A DNA stretch of 19,143 nucleotides from Chloroflexota bacterium (GCA_022574265.1 JACZSI010000013.1:1-19143), one strand, 5' to 3'. Shown: positions 1 to 8,098, counted from the first letter of the stretch. Made by a program: numbers and translations. The notes: a model not told the origin generated them from the sequence alone.

Positions 1-7
1 GTCAGCC

Positions 8-550
8 GTGGCGAAGGCACCGACGGCCAAGCGGTACGCGGAAGCGCTCTTCGAGCTCGCCCGCGCGCGCCAAGCCGAAGACGCGTGGGCCGAGGCGCTG
101 TCCGGCGCCCGCGACGTACTGTCGGAGCCGACGGCCGTCCTGTACTTCGCCGAGCCGCGCATCAGCCGCGAGCGCAAGCTGGAGGCGGTCGCGTTGCTCG
201 CGGAGGGCTACGACCGGCTCATCGTGAACTTCTTGGGGCTGCTGGTCGGCCGCCAGGCGACATCGCTGCTCCCGGACATCGTCAGCGCCTACGGGGCGCT
301 GCTCAACGAGGCCGCGGGGCGCATCCAGGCATCGGTGGCGACCGCGGCCCCGCTCTCGGACCGCCAGCGCACGCGGCTCACGGCCTGGCTCGCCGCGGCG
401 CTCGACAAGGTCGTGGCGCTGGACGTCCGCACGGCGCCGGAGATCATCGGCGGGATGATCGTTCGGGTGGGGGACCAGGTCATCGACGGGAGCGTGCGGT
501 CGCGCTTGGACGCGCTCCGGCGGCAACTAGCACACGGATCGCTGGCGTAG
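8..550 (+). CDS. atpH: F1Fo ATP synthase delta subunit
   Basis: The 180-residue protein starts at GTG 8 (MAKAPTAKRYAEALFELA). The early motif AKRYAEALFELA is the usual signature of the delta/OSCP family, and the length is normal for it. The C-terminal part (EIIGGMIVRVGDQVIDGSVRSRLDALR) is the conserved end that contacts the b subunit. Delta forms the peripheral stalk link between the F1 head and the membrane-anchored b dimer. It is the first gene visible; atpB, atpE and atpF should lie just before the window. The next gene, atpA, begins 34 bases later, as expected for a single atp transcript. No ribosome binding site can be judged because only seven bases precede the start. Confidence 0.95.
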   Translation: MAKAPTAKRYAEALFELARARQAEDAWAEALSGARDVLSEPTAVLYFAEPRISRERKLEAVALLAEGYDRLIVNFLGLLVGRQATSLLPDIVSAYGALLNEAAGRIQASVATAAPLSDRQRTRLTAWLAAALDKVVALDVRTAPEIIGGMIVRVGDQVIDGSVRSRLDALRRQLAHGSLA

Positions 551-584
551 CGGGAGCGCTCCGGCAGCAGCGGAAGGAGTGGGT

Positions 585-2093
585 ATGACGACGCGGGGAC
601 AGGACATCGCATCGGTCCTGAAGCGGCAGATAGAGGAGTTCGGTGGCGAGACGGCGCTCACCGAGGTGGGCACGGTCGTGCGCGTCGGCGACGGCATCGC
701 CACGATCCACGGCCTCGGCAAGGTCGGCTTCGGCGAGCTGCTCGCCTTCCCGAGCGGCGTTGCGGGCCTTGCGCTCAACCTCGAGGAGGACAGCGTCGGC
801 GCCGCCATCATGGGCTCGGACGTCCAGGTCAGGGAGGGGGACGAGGTCAGGGCGACCGGCGAGGTCGCGCGCGTGCCCGTCGGCGATGCGCTCATCGGGC
901 GCGTCGTGGACGCGCTCGGCGAGCCGCTGGACGGCAAGGGCCCGGTCAAGACCGACGAGACGCGTCCGATCGAGGTCGTCGCGCCGAACGTCGTGTCTCG
1001 CCAGAGCGTCAACACGCCGGTGCAGACGGGCATCAAGTCCATCGACGGCATGATCCCCATCGGCCGCGGACAGCGGGAGCTCATCATCGGCGACCGCATC
1101 ACCGGCAAGACGGCCGTGGCCATCGACACCATCATCAACCAGAAGGGCCAGGACCTCATCTGCATCTACGTCGCGATCGGCCAGAAGCAGGGCAAGGTGG
1201 CTCAGATCCAGGGCGTGCTGGAGGAGCACGGCGCGATGGAGCACACCATCATCGTCGCGGCCGGCGCGTCCGACCCGGCCCCGCTCCAGTACCTCGCGCC
1301 GTACGCCGGATGTGCGATGGGCGAGTATTTCATGCTCGACGGCCGCGAGGCGCTCATCGTCTACGACGACTTAACGAAGCACGCCTGGGCCTACCGGCAG
1401 ATGTCGCTGCTGCTGCGGCGCCCTCCGGGCCGCGAGGCTTATCCGGGCGACGTCTTCTACCTCCACAGCCGCTTGCTGGAGCGGGCGGCGCGCATGGACC
1501 AGGAGCACGGCGGCGGCTCGCTGACGGCGCTGCCGATCATCGAGACGCAGGCCGGGGACGTCTCCGCCTACATCCCGACGAACGTGATCTCAATCACGGA
1601 CGGCCAGATCTATCTGGAGACGGACCTGTTCAATGCCGGCATCCGCCCGGCCGTGAACGCGGGGCTGTCGGTCTCGCGGGTGGGCGGCGCCGCGCAGACG
1701 CCCGCCATGCGCAAGGTCGCCGGCCGCATGCGGCTGGAGCTGGCGCAGTTCCGGGCGCTGGAGAGCTTCGCCCAGTTCGGCGCGTCGGACCTGGACGCGG
1801 CGACGCGCGCGCAGCTCGACCGCGGCCAGCGGCTGACGGAGCTGATGAAGCAGCCGCAGTACCGCCCGATGAAGCTCGCGCAGCAGGTCTGCTCCATGTA
1901 CGCCGCGGTCAACGGCCACATGGACGACGTGCCGGTCGAGCGCATCCGGGACTTCGAGGAGCGGCTCATCGGCTACCTCGAAACGTCGAAGCCGGACGTC
2001 ATACGATCGATCGAAGAGACCAAGGACATCGACGATGCGACGGAGGCATCGCTCAAGGAGGGCATCGCGTCCTTCAAGGCGACGTTCTCCTAG
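585..2093 (+). CDS. atpA: F1Fo ATP synthase alpha subunit
   Basis: This encodes 502 residues, the standard size of the alpha subunit, which carries the non-catalytic nucleotide sites of F1. ATG 585 is preferred over the in-frame GTG 579 because AAGGAG at 574-579 lies five bases before it. The beta-barrel domain (about 25-95), the P-loop at 169-176 (GDRITGKT) and the arginine-finger region (SVSRVGGAAQ) are all present, and PPGREAYPGDVFYLHSRLLE is the expected family block. The oddity is the P-loop: the near-invariant Gln172 of GDRQTGKT is Ile here. Otherwise the protein looks complete. It sits between atpH and atpG in the usual order. Confidence 0.97.
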   Translation: MTTRGQDIASVLKRQIEEFGGETALTEVGTVVRVGDGIATIHGLGKVGFGELLAFPSGVAGLALNLEEDSVGAAIMGSDVQVREGDEVRATGEVARVPVGDALIGRVVDALGEPLDGKGPVKTDETRPIEVVAPNVVSRQSVNTPVQTGIKSIDGMIPIGRGQRELIIGDRITGKTAVAIDTIINQKGQDLICIYVAIGQKQGKVAQIQGVLEEHGAMEHTIIVAAGASDPAPLQYLAPYAGCAMGEYFMLDGREALIVYDDLTKHAWAYRQMSLLLRRPPGREAYPGDVFYLHSRLLERAARMDQEHGGGSLTALPIIETQAGDVSAYIPTNVISITDGQIYLETDLFNAGIRPAVNAGLSVSRVGGAAQTPAMRKVAGRMRLELAQFRALESFAQFGASDLDAATRAQLDRGQRLTELMKQPQYRPMKLAQQVCSMYAAVNGHMDDVPVERIRDFEERLIGYLETSKPDVIRSIEETKDIDDATEASLKEGIASFKATFS

Positions 2094-2111
2094 GCAGGGT
2101 AGAAGCACGAG

Positions 2112-2972
2112 ATGCCGAGCGTCCGACAACTCCGAAGCCGCATCCGAGGCGTGCGCAGCACCGCGCGCGTCACCCGCGCCATGCAGATGGTCGCGGCGTC
2201 CAAGATGCGCCGCGCCCAGGAACAGGCGCTGGGCGCCAGGCCGTACGCGGAGAAGCTGCGAGAAGTCCTGGCGCACGTCGCCGGCGAGGCGACGACCGAC
2301 TCCCCGCATCCCCTGCTCGAGGTCCGGCCCGTGCGGCACACCCTGGTCCTTGAGGTCACGCCCGACCGCGGTCTGTGCGGAGGGCTCCCGAGCAACCTGA
2401 ACCGCGCGGTCGCGCGGTTCATGCTCGCGCGTGAGACGCCGACGGCCGTGATAACGATCGGACGCAAGGGCCGCGACTTCATGGCCCGCACCGGAGTGGA
2501 CCTCAAGGCGTCGTTCGACGGCTTCGGGGACCGCCCCACGCTCGCCGACGTGCTCCCGGTCAGCCGGATGCTTGAGCGAGCGTACACCGAGGGAGAGGCG
2601 GACGAAGTCCACATCGCCTTCACCCTCTTCAGGAACACGATGGAGCAGACGCCGGTCGTCAGGCGCCTGCTGCCGGTCGAGCCGCCGGCGCTCCAAGAGG
2701 CCGCGGGGTCCTCGGACCATCTGTACGAGCCCAACGCGGCGGGCGTGCTCGCGGCGCTGCTGCCGCGCTACCTCGAGATGCAGGTGTACGACGCGCTGCT
2801 GGAAGCGAACGCGAGCGAGCAGTCGTCGCGCATGGTGGCGATGCGCAAAGCCACGGAGGCGGCCGACGACATGATCGAGAGCCTCACGCTGGATATGAAC
2901 AAGGCACGTCAGAACGCGATCACCGCGGAGCTGCTCGACATCGTCGGCGGCGTCGCGGCCCTGGAAGGCTGA
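2112..2972 (+). CDS. atpG: F1Fo ATP synthase gamma subunit
   Basis: The 286-residue product is the rotating central shaft of F1. Both ends show the coiled-coil signatures of the family: the N terminus (RQLRSRIRGVRSTARVTRAM, then VAASKMRRAQ) and the C terminus (MNKARQNAITAELLDIVGG). The central Rossmann-like part contains the conserved DRGLCGGLPSNLNR segment. The gene begins 18 bases after atpA and ends 26 bases before atpD, consistent with one transcript. The ribosome binding site before ATG 2112 is weak (only AGGG-like purines), so translation may depend partly on coupling to atpA. Confidence 0.96.
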   Translation: MPSVRQLRSRIRGVRSTARVTRAMQMVAASKMRRAQEQALGARPYAEKLREVLAHVAGEATTDSPHPLLEVRPVRHTLVLEVTPDRGLCGGLPSNLNRAVARFMLARETPTAVITIGRKGRDFMARTGVDLKASFDGFGDRPTLADVLPVSRMLERAYTEGEADEVHIAFTLFRNTMEQTPVVRRLLPVEPPALQEAAGSSDHLYEPNAAGVLAALLPRYLEMQVYDALLEANASEQSSRMVAMRKATEAADDMIESLTLDMNKARQNAITAELLDIVGGVAALEG

Positions 2973-2998
2973 AGACCCAAGACGGCAGGAGCAAGAGC

Positions 2999-4408
2999 AT
3001 GGCGGACGGCGGCGAAGGGAAAATCGTACAGGTCATCGGCACGGTGGTGGACGTCGAGTTCCCGCCCGGCAAGCTGCCGGCGATCTTCGATGCGCTGGAG
3101 CTTGAGCTCGCTGGCCAGCGGCTGGTGCTCGAGGTCGAGCAGCAGGTCGGCAACAGCTGGGTCCGTTGCCTGGCGCTCGGCCCCACCGAGGGGCTGGCGC
3201 GCGGAGCGTCGGTGCGCTCGACCGGCCAGCCGATCATGGTCCCGGTCGGCGAGGCCAGCCTCGGCCGGCTGTTCAACGTCGTCGGCGAGCCGCTGGACGG
3301 CCTGGGCCCGGTGGACGCGAAGGTGCACTGGCCGATCCACCGCTCACCGCCCCCGTACGACGAGCAGAGCTCGACGACCGATGTGCTCGAAACGGGCGTG
3401 AAGGCGATCGACCTCATCGCGCCGTTCACGCGCGGCGGCAAGATCGGCGCCTACGGCGGGGCCGGCGTGGGCAAGACCGTCATCATCATGGAGCTGATCC
3501 GGAACATCGCCAACGAGCACAAGGGGTATTCGGTCTTCGCCGGCGTGGGCGAGCGCTCCCGCGAGGGCAACGACCTGTGGCATGAGATGCAGGACTCAGG
3601 CGTGCTCTCAAGCACGGCGCTGGTGTTTGGCCAGATGAACGAGTCGCCGGGCGTCCGTCTGCGGGTCGGGATGACCGGCCTCACCATGGCCGAATACTTC
3701 CGCGACGAGATGAACCAGGACGTGCTCCTGTTCATCGACAACATCTACCGCTACATCCTCGCGGGCATGGAGGTCTCGGCGCTGCTGGGGCGCATGCCCT
3801 CAGCCGTTGGCTACCAGCCGACCCTGAGCACCGAGATGGGCGCCCTGCAAGAGCGGATCACGTCCACCAAGAAGGGCTCCATCACGTCGTTCCAGGCCAT
3901 CTACGTGCCCGCCGACGACTACACGGACCCCGGCGTCGCGACGACGTTCGGCCACCTGGACGCGGTCGTGGCGCTGGAGCGGTCGATCGCGGCGCGCGGC
4001 ATCTTCCCGGCCGTCGACCCCCTGGCCTCGTCCTCGCGCATCCTCGACCCGCTGATCGTGGGCCAGGACCACTACGATGCCGCACGCGGCGTGCAGGCGG
4101 TGCTCCAGCAGTACAAGGACCTCCAGGACATCATCGCGATCCTGGGGATGGATGAGCTGACCGAGGAGCAGCAGGTGACGGTGCGCCGCGCCCAGCGGAT
4201 CGAGAACTTCCTCTCGCAGCCTTTCTTCGTGGCGCAGCAGTTCACCGGGCGCGAGGGCCGCTACGTGCCCATCACCGAGACCGTGCGCGGCTTCAACGAG
4301 ATCTTGGAGGGCAAGCACGACGATATCTCCGTGCAGGACTTCTACATGGCCGGCGGCATCGACGAGGTCGTGGAGCGCTCCAAGGCGAGCGCGGAGGCGG
4401 CGAAGTAG
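2999..4408 (+). CDS. atpD: F1Fo ATP synthase beta subunit (catalytic)
   Basis: The 469-residue protein is the catalytic beta subunit. It has the P-loop GGAGVGKTV, the GERSREGNDLW block with the catalytic glutamate and arginine, the Walker B strand (LLFIDNIYRY) and the nucleotide-site motif EVSALLGRMPSAVGYQPTL. The regulatory loop that is DELSEED in many species reads DELTEEQ (near residue 385), so it keeps the acidic character that contacts gamma and epsilon. AGGAG at 2987-2991 is a good ribosome binding site for ATG 2999. The stop codon is followed only two bases later by the start of atpC, suggesting coupled translation. Confidence 0.98.
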   Translation: MADGGEGKIVQVIGTVVDVEFPPGKLPAIFDALELELAGQRLVLEVEQQVGNSWVRCLALGPTEGLARGASVRSTGQPIMVPVGEASLGRLFNVVGEPLDGLGPVDAKVHWPIHRSPPPYDEQSSTTDVLETGVKAIDLIAPFTRGGKIGAYGGAGVGKTVIIMELIRNIANEHKGYSVFAGVGERSREGNDLWHEMQDSGVLSSTALVFGQMNESPGVRLRVGMTGLTMAEYFRDEMNQDVLLFIDNIYRYILAGMEVSALLGRMPSAVGYQPTLSTEMGALQERITSTKKGSITSFQAIYVPADDYTDPGVATTFGHLDAVVALERSIAARGIFPAVDPLASSSRILDPLIVGQDHYDAARGVQAVLQQYKDLQDIIAILGMDELTEEQQVTVRRAQRIENFLSQPFFVAQQFTGREGRYVPITETVRGFNEILEGKHDDISVQDFYMAGGIDEVVERSKASAEAAK

Positions 4409-4410
4409 CC

Positions 4411-4839
4411 GTGCCGATGCGTCTCGAGATACTGACGGCGGAAGGCGTGCTGTTCGACGGCGACGTCGACTCGGTCGTCGCGCCCGGCAGCGAGGGCGAG
4501 CTCGGCATCCTGCCGCACCACGCGGCGCTGATGACGATGCTCCAGCCCGGCGAGCTCCGCTACCGCACGGCCGGCGGCGAGAGCTACCTCGCGGTCCACG
4601 GCGGGTTCATGGAGGTCACCGGCGGCCACGTGGTGGTCCTCGCGGACGCAGCCGAGCACGTGGAGGCGATCGACGTGGACCGCGCCGAGGAGGCGGTCCG
4701 CCTGGCGCAGGAGCGGATCGCGGCGCGGCCGGCGGACATGGACATCGAGCGTGCGCTCCGCTCGCTGCGCCGGGCGCAGGTGCGCGTGCGGGTCACGCGC
4801 CGCCGCCAGCGGCCGGCGACGGGACCGCCGGGGGCGTAG
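4411..4839 (+). CDS. atpC: F1Fo ATP synthase epsilon subunit
   Basis: The 142-residue protein starts at GTG 4411 (ATG 4417 is the alternative). The N-terminal beta-sandwich is typical of epsilon: LEILTAEGVLFDGDVDSVVAPGSEGELGILPHHAAL is recognised as a whole. The C-terminal helical part (ERALRSLRRAQVRVRV) is the segment that in other species inhibits ATP hydrolysis. The last 15 or so residues are Arg, Pro and Gly rich and look disordered. It is the last gene of the atp operon and is followed by a stem-loop at 4862-4885. Confidence 0.95.
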   Translation: MPMRLEILTAEGVLFDGDVDSVVAPGSEGELGILPHHAALMTMLQPGELRYRTAGGESYLAVHGGFMEVTGGHVVVLADAAEHVEAIDVDRAEEAVRLAQERIAARPADMDIERALRSLRRAQVRVRVTRRRQRPATGPPGA

Positions 4840-4861
4840 CCGGGGGGTCCCTGGTTCTTCC

Positions 4862-4885
4862 CCCTCTCCCTGGACAGGGAGAGGG
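4862..4885. terminator. Bidirectional stem-loop between convergent atpC and rex; also resembles a dispersed repeat
   Basis: An 11-bp perfect inverted repeat (arms CCCTCTCCCTG and CAGGGAGAGGG) with a two-base loop lies 22 bases after the atpC stop and 26 bases before the rex stop. It can end transcription from both sides, although no clear T-run follows on either strand. The G-rich continuation (GGCGGGGGTGAGGGGGAG) resembles short repeats scattered through intergenic regions of many high-GC genomes. Only one copy is present in this window. Confidence 0.6.
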
Positions 4886-4911
4886 CGGGGGTGAGGGGGA
4901 GCCAGCCCTCC

Positions 4912-5544
4912 CTAGCGCGCCGCGCTCAGGTAGTAGGTCATCGACTGGAGCGCGACAACCGGGTCGACGTTGCGGATGCGTACGTCGGCCGGCGCGAGGG
5001 TCGACTTCGGCGCGTAGTTGAGGACCGCCTTGATGCCCGCGTCGACCAGCCGGTCGATCACGTCCTGCGCAGCCGCGGCTGGGACGGCCACGACCGCGAT
5101 CTGCACGCCCTCCGCGGCGGCGACCTTCTTGAACGTGCTGAAGTCGTGGATCATGAGCCCGCCGGCCCGCTGGCCGACGACCTGCTTGTCCGAGTCGAAG
5201 GCGCAGACGATGCGGAAGCCCTCGGGCTCGAAGCCGGGATAGCTGATGATGGCGCGGCCGAGCCGCCCGATGCCCACGACGGCGACGTTCCACGTTTGAT
5301 CGAGCCCCAGGATGCTCCGCAGCTGCACGATCAGGTGCGGGATGGTGTAGCCGCGTCCCTGCTTGCCGAAGCGGCCGAAGTAGCTCAGGTCTTTGCGGAT
5401 CTGCGCGGGCGTCACCTGGAGCAGCTCGCCCAGCTGCTGCGAGCTGATGACCTCGATCCCGCTCTCCTTGAGGTGCGCCAGCGCCCGCAGGTACTGGGGC
5501 AGCCGCTCGACGACGACTTCGGGGACGCTCGTTTGGGTGGCCAT
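4912..5544 (-). CDS. rex: Redox-sensing transcriptional repressor Rex
   Basis: The 210-residue protein is a full-length Rex, a dimeric repressor that leaves its operators when NADH is high relative to NAD+. The N-terminal winged helix spans about 1-80 with the diagnostic block QIRKDLSYFGRFGKQGRGY (residues 48-66). The C-terminal Rossmann domain begins near 85 and has the dinucleotide motif VGIGRLG (90-96). The start chosen is ATG at 5544-5542 (MATQTSVPE); an in-frame ATG at 5562 would add six residues. The gene converges on the ATP synthase operon, and respiration or fermentation genes are the usual Rex targets. Its own promoter contains Rex-like half-sites. Confidence 0.95.
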   Translation of the reverse strand: MATQTSVPEVVVERLPQYLRALAHLKESGIEVISSQQLGELLQVTPAQIRKDLSYFGRFGKQGRGYTIPHLIVQLRSILGLDQTWNVAVVGIGRLGRAIISYPGFEPEGFRIVCAFDSDKQVVGQRAGGLMIHDFSTFKKVAAAEGVQIAVVAVPAAAAQDVIDRLVDAGIKAVLNYAPKSTLAPADVRIRNVDPVVALQSMTYYLSAAR

Positions 5545-5572
5545 GGCCCTCTTCGCGGTCATTCTCACGAGT

Positions 5573-5612
5573 TTGTGAAGCGCTTGTGAAACGATAGTAC
5601 CGAGCGTCACAA
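5573..5612. promoter_or_regulatory. Cluster of Rex-like half-sites at the rex promoter
   Basis: TTGTGAA occurs twice on the plus strand (5573-5579 and 5584-5590), and TCACAA, its complement, once at 5607-5612. The known Rex operator is TTGTGA-N6-TCACAA. Here no pair has the classical spacing: the first two are direct repeats with four bases between them. The half-sites overlap the expected transcription start and the promoter spacer, so autoregulation is likely, but this is inferred from the matches alone. Confidence 0.45.
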
Positions 5613-5622
5613 TCGCCGTCAA
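5594..5622 (-). promoter_or_regulatory. Sigma70-type promoter of rex
   Basis: Read on the minus strand, TTGACG (5622-5617) and TACTAT (5599-5594) are separated by exactly 17 bases. This is a good housekeeping promoter, with transcription expected to start near 5587, about 40 bases before the rex ATG. Confidence 0.65.
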
Positions 5623-5661
5623 TCGAGATGACGGACGGCGATGAGCGGGCCGCGGCAGCCG

Positions 5662-5670
5662 TGCTACGAT
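5662..5670 (+). promoter_or_regulatory. Extended -10 promoter element upstream of the DUF503 gene
   Basis: TGCTACGAT reads as an extended -10 (TGN followed by TACGAT). No good -35 is seen upstream. If used, transcription begins near 5677, downstream of ATG 5669, which favours TTG 5702 as the real start of the following gene. Confidence 0.35.
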
Positions 5671-5701
5671 GGCCGGCCATCCGTCGGCCTCGAGGCTCGC
5701 T

Positions 5702-5995
5702 TTGCACATCGGCGCGGCCCGGCTCACCTTCCACCTGCACGGCAACGACTCGCTCAAGGGCAAGCGGCAGGTCTCCCGCTCGCTCATCGCCAAGCTGCGG
5801 CAGCGCTTCAACATGGCCGCGGCCGAGGTCGACGGCATGGACCGCCACCAGACGCTGGTCATCGGCATCACCTGCGTGAGCAACAGCCCAGGGCACGCGG
5901 ACGAGATGATTGACGCCGCGCTGCACTTCGTGGAGGGGCACCGCATCGGCGCCGAGCTCGTGGACGTCGAGCGCTCGGTGATCGACGGAGTTTAG
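5702..5995 (+). CDS. DUF503 family protein (YlxP-like)
   Basis: The 97-residue protein (from TTG 5702) matches the small DUF503/YlxP family throughout: IGAARLTFHLHGNDSLKGKRQV near the start, then LRQRFNMAAAEVD and the end ELVDVERSVIDGV. Family members usually begin two or three residues before the first strand, which fits TTG 5702 with GAGG six bases upstream (5692-5695). ATG 5669 would add 11 unrelated residues and overlaps a candidate -10 element. The biochemical function of the family is not settled; relatives often lie near ribosome-maturation genes such as rbfA. Here it stands alone, divergent from rex. Confidence 0.8.
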   Translation: MHIGAARLTFHLHGNDSLKGKRQVSRSLIAKLRQRFNMAAAEVDGMDRHQTLVIGITCVSNSPGHADEMIDAALHFVEGHRIGAELVDVERSVIDGV

Positions 5996-6027
5996 GTGCA
6001 GGCACGCAGCCGTCCGCGCGGGCGCCC

Positions 6028-6036
6028 TGCTAGAAT
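6028..6036 (+). promoter_or_regulatory. Extended -10 promoter element upstream of the deacetylase gene
   Basis: TGCTAGAAT has the same TGCTA-N2-AT form as the element before the DUF503 gene. It sits 43 bases before GTG 6079 and 33 bases after the DUF503 stop. No convincing -35 is visible, as expected for an extended -10 promoter. Confidence 0.35.
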
Positions 6037-6078
6037 CCGGTATCGGGAGGCGGGTACCGGCGGATAACGGAGCGCTCC

Positions 6079-7254
6079 GTGGAAGAAACGAGGCTGGGGA
6101 CCGGGGTTTCATCGTCGGGTCTCGTGAGCAGTCCCACGGCGGGGGCCGCCTACGTCTACTCCGACGCCCTCTCGACCCACGTGCTGCGGGGCGACCACCC
6201 CATGCGGCCGGTGCGGCTCGCTCAGACCGCCGCCCTGCTCCGAGCGTACGGTGCTTTCGACGGTCCCCACGGGCGGCTCGTCGAGCCGCGCCCCGCCACG
6301 CGCGAGGAGCTCCAGACCTTCCACACGGCCACCTACGTTGACGCCGTCGAGCTGCTCAGTGCGGGCAAGAGCACGGACGGCGCTCGCTTCGGCTTCTCGT
6401 CGGGCGGCGACAACCCGATCTACGAGGGCATGTACGAGGCAGCGCTGCTCTCGACGGGGGCGTCGGTGCAGGCCGCCGAGCTCGTCGCCGACGGCACGGT
6501 GGCCGCGGCGTTCAGCCCGGCGGGCGGGCTGCACCACGCCATGGCGGCCTCCGCGTCGGGCTTCTGCATCTTCAACGACCCCGTCGTCGCGATCAACGCG
6601 CTCCGCAAGCGCGGGCTCCGTGTGGCGTACGTCGACATCGACGTCCACCACGGCGACGGCGTGCAGGCGGCGTTCTACGGCGATGCCGACGTCCTCACGA
6701 TCTCGCTGCACGAGAGCGGCCGCTGGCTCTTCCCAGGCACCGGCCACGCCCGCGAGACGGGCGAGGGCGCCGGCGTTGGCTACTGCGTGAACCTGCCGCT
6801 GTTCCCCTACACCGACGACGAGGTGTTCCTGGAGGCGTTCGACGCGGTGGTGCCGCCGCTCATCAAGGCGTTCGCGCCGGACGTGCTCGCGACGCAGCTC
6901 GGCGTCGACACGCACGTGAGCGACCCGCTCGCGCACCTGGGGCTGACGACGAACGGCTACGTCGCGGCGGTCGAGCGCTTCGCCGCTCTCGGCTACCCCT
7001 GGCTCGCCTTCGGCGGCGGTGGGTACGACCTCGACGCGGTCGCGCGCAGCTGGACGCTGGCCTACGGCGTCATGTGCGGCCAGGCGTGGCCCGACGAGCT
7101 GCCGGAGGGCGCGGCGGAGTTCCTGACGAGCCCGGCGTTGCGGGACGCGCCGCGGGAGGTCGACGAGGCCGTTCAGGCGCGCGCGCGGCGGTTCACGCAA
7201 GACCAGGTGGACGAGCTACGCCGCACCGTGTTCCCGCTCCACGGGATCGGCTAG
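6079..7254 (+). CDS. acuC: AcuC / histone-deacetylase-family zinc amidohydrolase
   Basis: The 391-residue protein starts at GTG 6079, with GGAG six bases upstream. It is a class I HDAC-like deacetylase with the active-site elements in order: the His pair in GGLHHAMA (152-153), the zinc site in YVDIDVHHGDG (Asp188 and His190), the third zinc ligand Asp277 in QLGVDTHVSDPL, and the catalytic-loop Tyr316 in FGGGGYDL. Length and order fit AcuC of Gram-positive bacteria, which deacetylates acetyl-CoA synthetase. Other bacterial members act on acetylpolyamines, so the substrate is open. The first 20 residues are low-complexity and may not be part of the fold. The cupin gene follows after 12 bases, so the two are probably co-transcribed. 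Confidence 0.85.
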   Translation: MEETRLGTGVSSSGLVSSPTAGAAYVYSDALSTHVLRGDHPMRPVRLAQTAALLRAYGAFDGPHGRLVEPRPATREELQTFHTATYVDAVELLSAGKSTDGARFGFSSGGDNPIYEGMYEAALLSTGASVQAAELVADGTVAAAFSPAGGLHHAMAASASGFCIFNDPVVAINALRKRGLRVAYVDIDVHHGDGVQAAFYGDADVLTISLHESGRWLFPGTGHARETGEGAGVGYCVNLPLFPYTDDEVFLEAFDAVVPPLIKAFAPDVLATQLGVDTHVSDPLAHLGLTTNGYVAAVERFAALGYPWLAFGGGGYDLDAVARSWTLAYGVMCGQAWPDELPEGAAEFLTSPALRDAPREVDEAVQARARRFTQDQVDELRRTVFPLHGIG

Positions 7255-7266
7255 ACGAGCCTGGGC

Positions 7267-7620
7267 ATGAAGACCGGCGACACGATCGACAAGCCGTGGG
7301 GCTGGGAGCGCATCCTGGACCTGAACGAGCGTTACTGCGTGAAGCACCTGTTCGTGAAGAACGGCCACCGCCTGAGCCTGCAATACCACGAGCGCAAGCG
7401 CGAGACGATGGTCCTCGTCTCCGGCGGCGCCGAGCTGTCGCGGGGTGCATCCGCCGACGCGATGCAGGCCGTCGACATGGCCGTCGGCGAGCCGTACGTC
7501 ATCGAGCCGGGTACGGTGCACCGCCTGCGCGGCACGGCGGCCGAGGGCGGTCTCGTGCTGGAGGTCAGCTCACCGGAGGTCGACGACCTCGTGCGGCTCG
7601 AGGACGACTACGGGCGCTAG
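7267..7620 (+). CDS. Mannose-6-phosphate isomerase-type cupin protein
   Basis: The 117-residue single-domain cupin resembles the C-terminal isomerase part of type II phosphomannose isomerase/mannose-1-phosphate guanylyltransferase. The block KPWGWERILDLNERYCVKHL, then GHRLSLQYHERKRETMVLVSGG and IEPGTVHRL, is the usual series of strands and metal ligands. It lacks the nucleotidyltransferase domain, so it is either a stand-alone mannose-6-phosphate isomerase or a cupin of related sugar-phosphate binding function. It starts 12 bases after the deacetylase stop, and the two likely form an operon. It converges on the Lrp gene across a 34-base gap with no clear terminator. Confidence 0.8.
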   Translation: MKTGDTIDKPWGWERILDLNERYCVKHLFVKNGHRLSLQYHERKRETMVLVSGGAELSRGASADAMQAVDMAVGEPYVIEPGTVHRLRGTAAEGGLVLEVSSPEVDDLVRLEDDYGR

Positions 7621-7654
7621 CGGGCTGGGTGCCGGGTAACCTCGGCGGTCCTCG

Positions 7655-8098
7655 CTAAGGCACCCTGGCGCCGGGACCGCGCTTGGGCGCACTCAGAACG
7701 ACGAAGGTCTCGGTCTGGCGTACGCCACCCATCATCCCCACCTTGTGGTGGATGAAGTCGGAGAGCGCCTTGGCGTCGGTCACGTTGACCCATACGAGCA
7801 CGTCGTAGCGGCCGGTGGTGACGGCCACGTGCTCCGTCTCGGAGAGCGCCGCGAGCTCGGAGGCCACCGTCGTGGTGCGCGTGGGATCGGTGCGCAGCCC
7901 GATGACGGCTGAGAGATGGAACCCCAGCTGCTCCGGCTCCGCGATGGCGACGACGCGGATCGTGCGGTCGTGGATCAGCTTGTTGAGGCGCCGGCGGACG
8001 GTACCTTCGCTCACTTTGAGCGCCCTCGATATACGGGCGTTCGGCGCCCGCCCATCCTTCTGGAGGATCTCGATGATGGTCCGGTCGAGGTCATCCAT
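7655..8098 (-). CDS. Lrp/AsnC family transcriptional regulator
   Basis: The 147-residue regulator has the expected two parts. The N-terminal winged helix is MDDLDRTIIEILQKDGRAPNARISRALKVSEGTVRRRLNKL (about 1-50), with the recognition helix around SEGTVRRRLNKL. The RAM ligand-binding and oligomerisation domain (about 65-140) includes TTGRYDVLVWVNV. It begins 11 bases after the dnaK stop on the same strand, so it is probably transcribed from the heat-shock operon, an unusual setting for a feast/famine-type regulator. The effector cannot be told from the sequence. Confidence 0.88.
   Translation of the reverse strand: MDDLDRTIIEILQKDGRAPNARISRALKVSEGTVRRRLNKLIHDRTIRVVAIAEPEQLGFHLSAVIGLRTDPTRTTTVASELAALSETEHVAVTTGRYDVLVWVNVTDAKALSDFIHHKVGMMGGVRQTETFVVLSAPKRGPGARVP

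Noticed and set aside
480..1244. Long minus-strand frames opposite atpA and atpH
   Set aside because: High-GC antisense shadows; the sense frames are clearly atp genes.
5669..5701. ATG 5669 as DUF503 start
   Set aside because: It overlaps the extended -10 element, and the 11 added residues do not match the family; TTG 5702 has a GAGG at proper distance. The point remains open.
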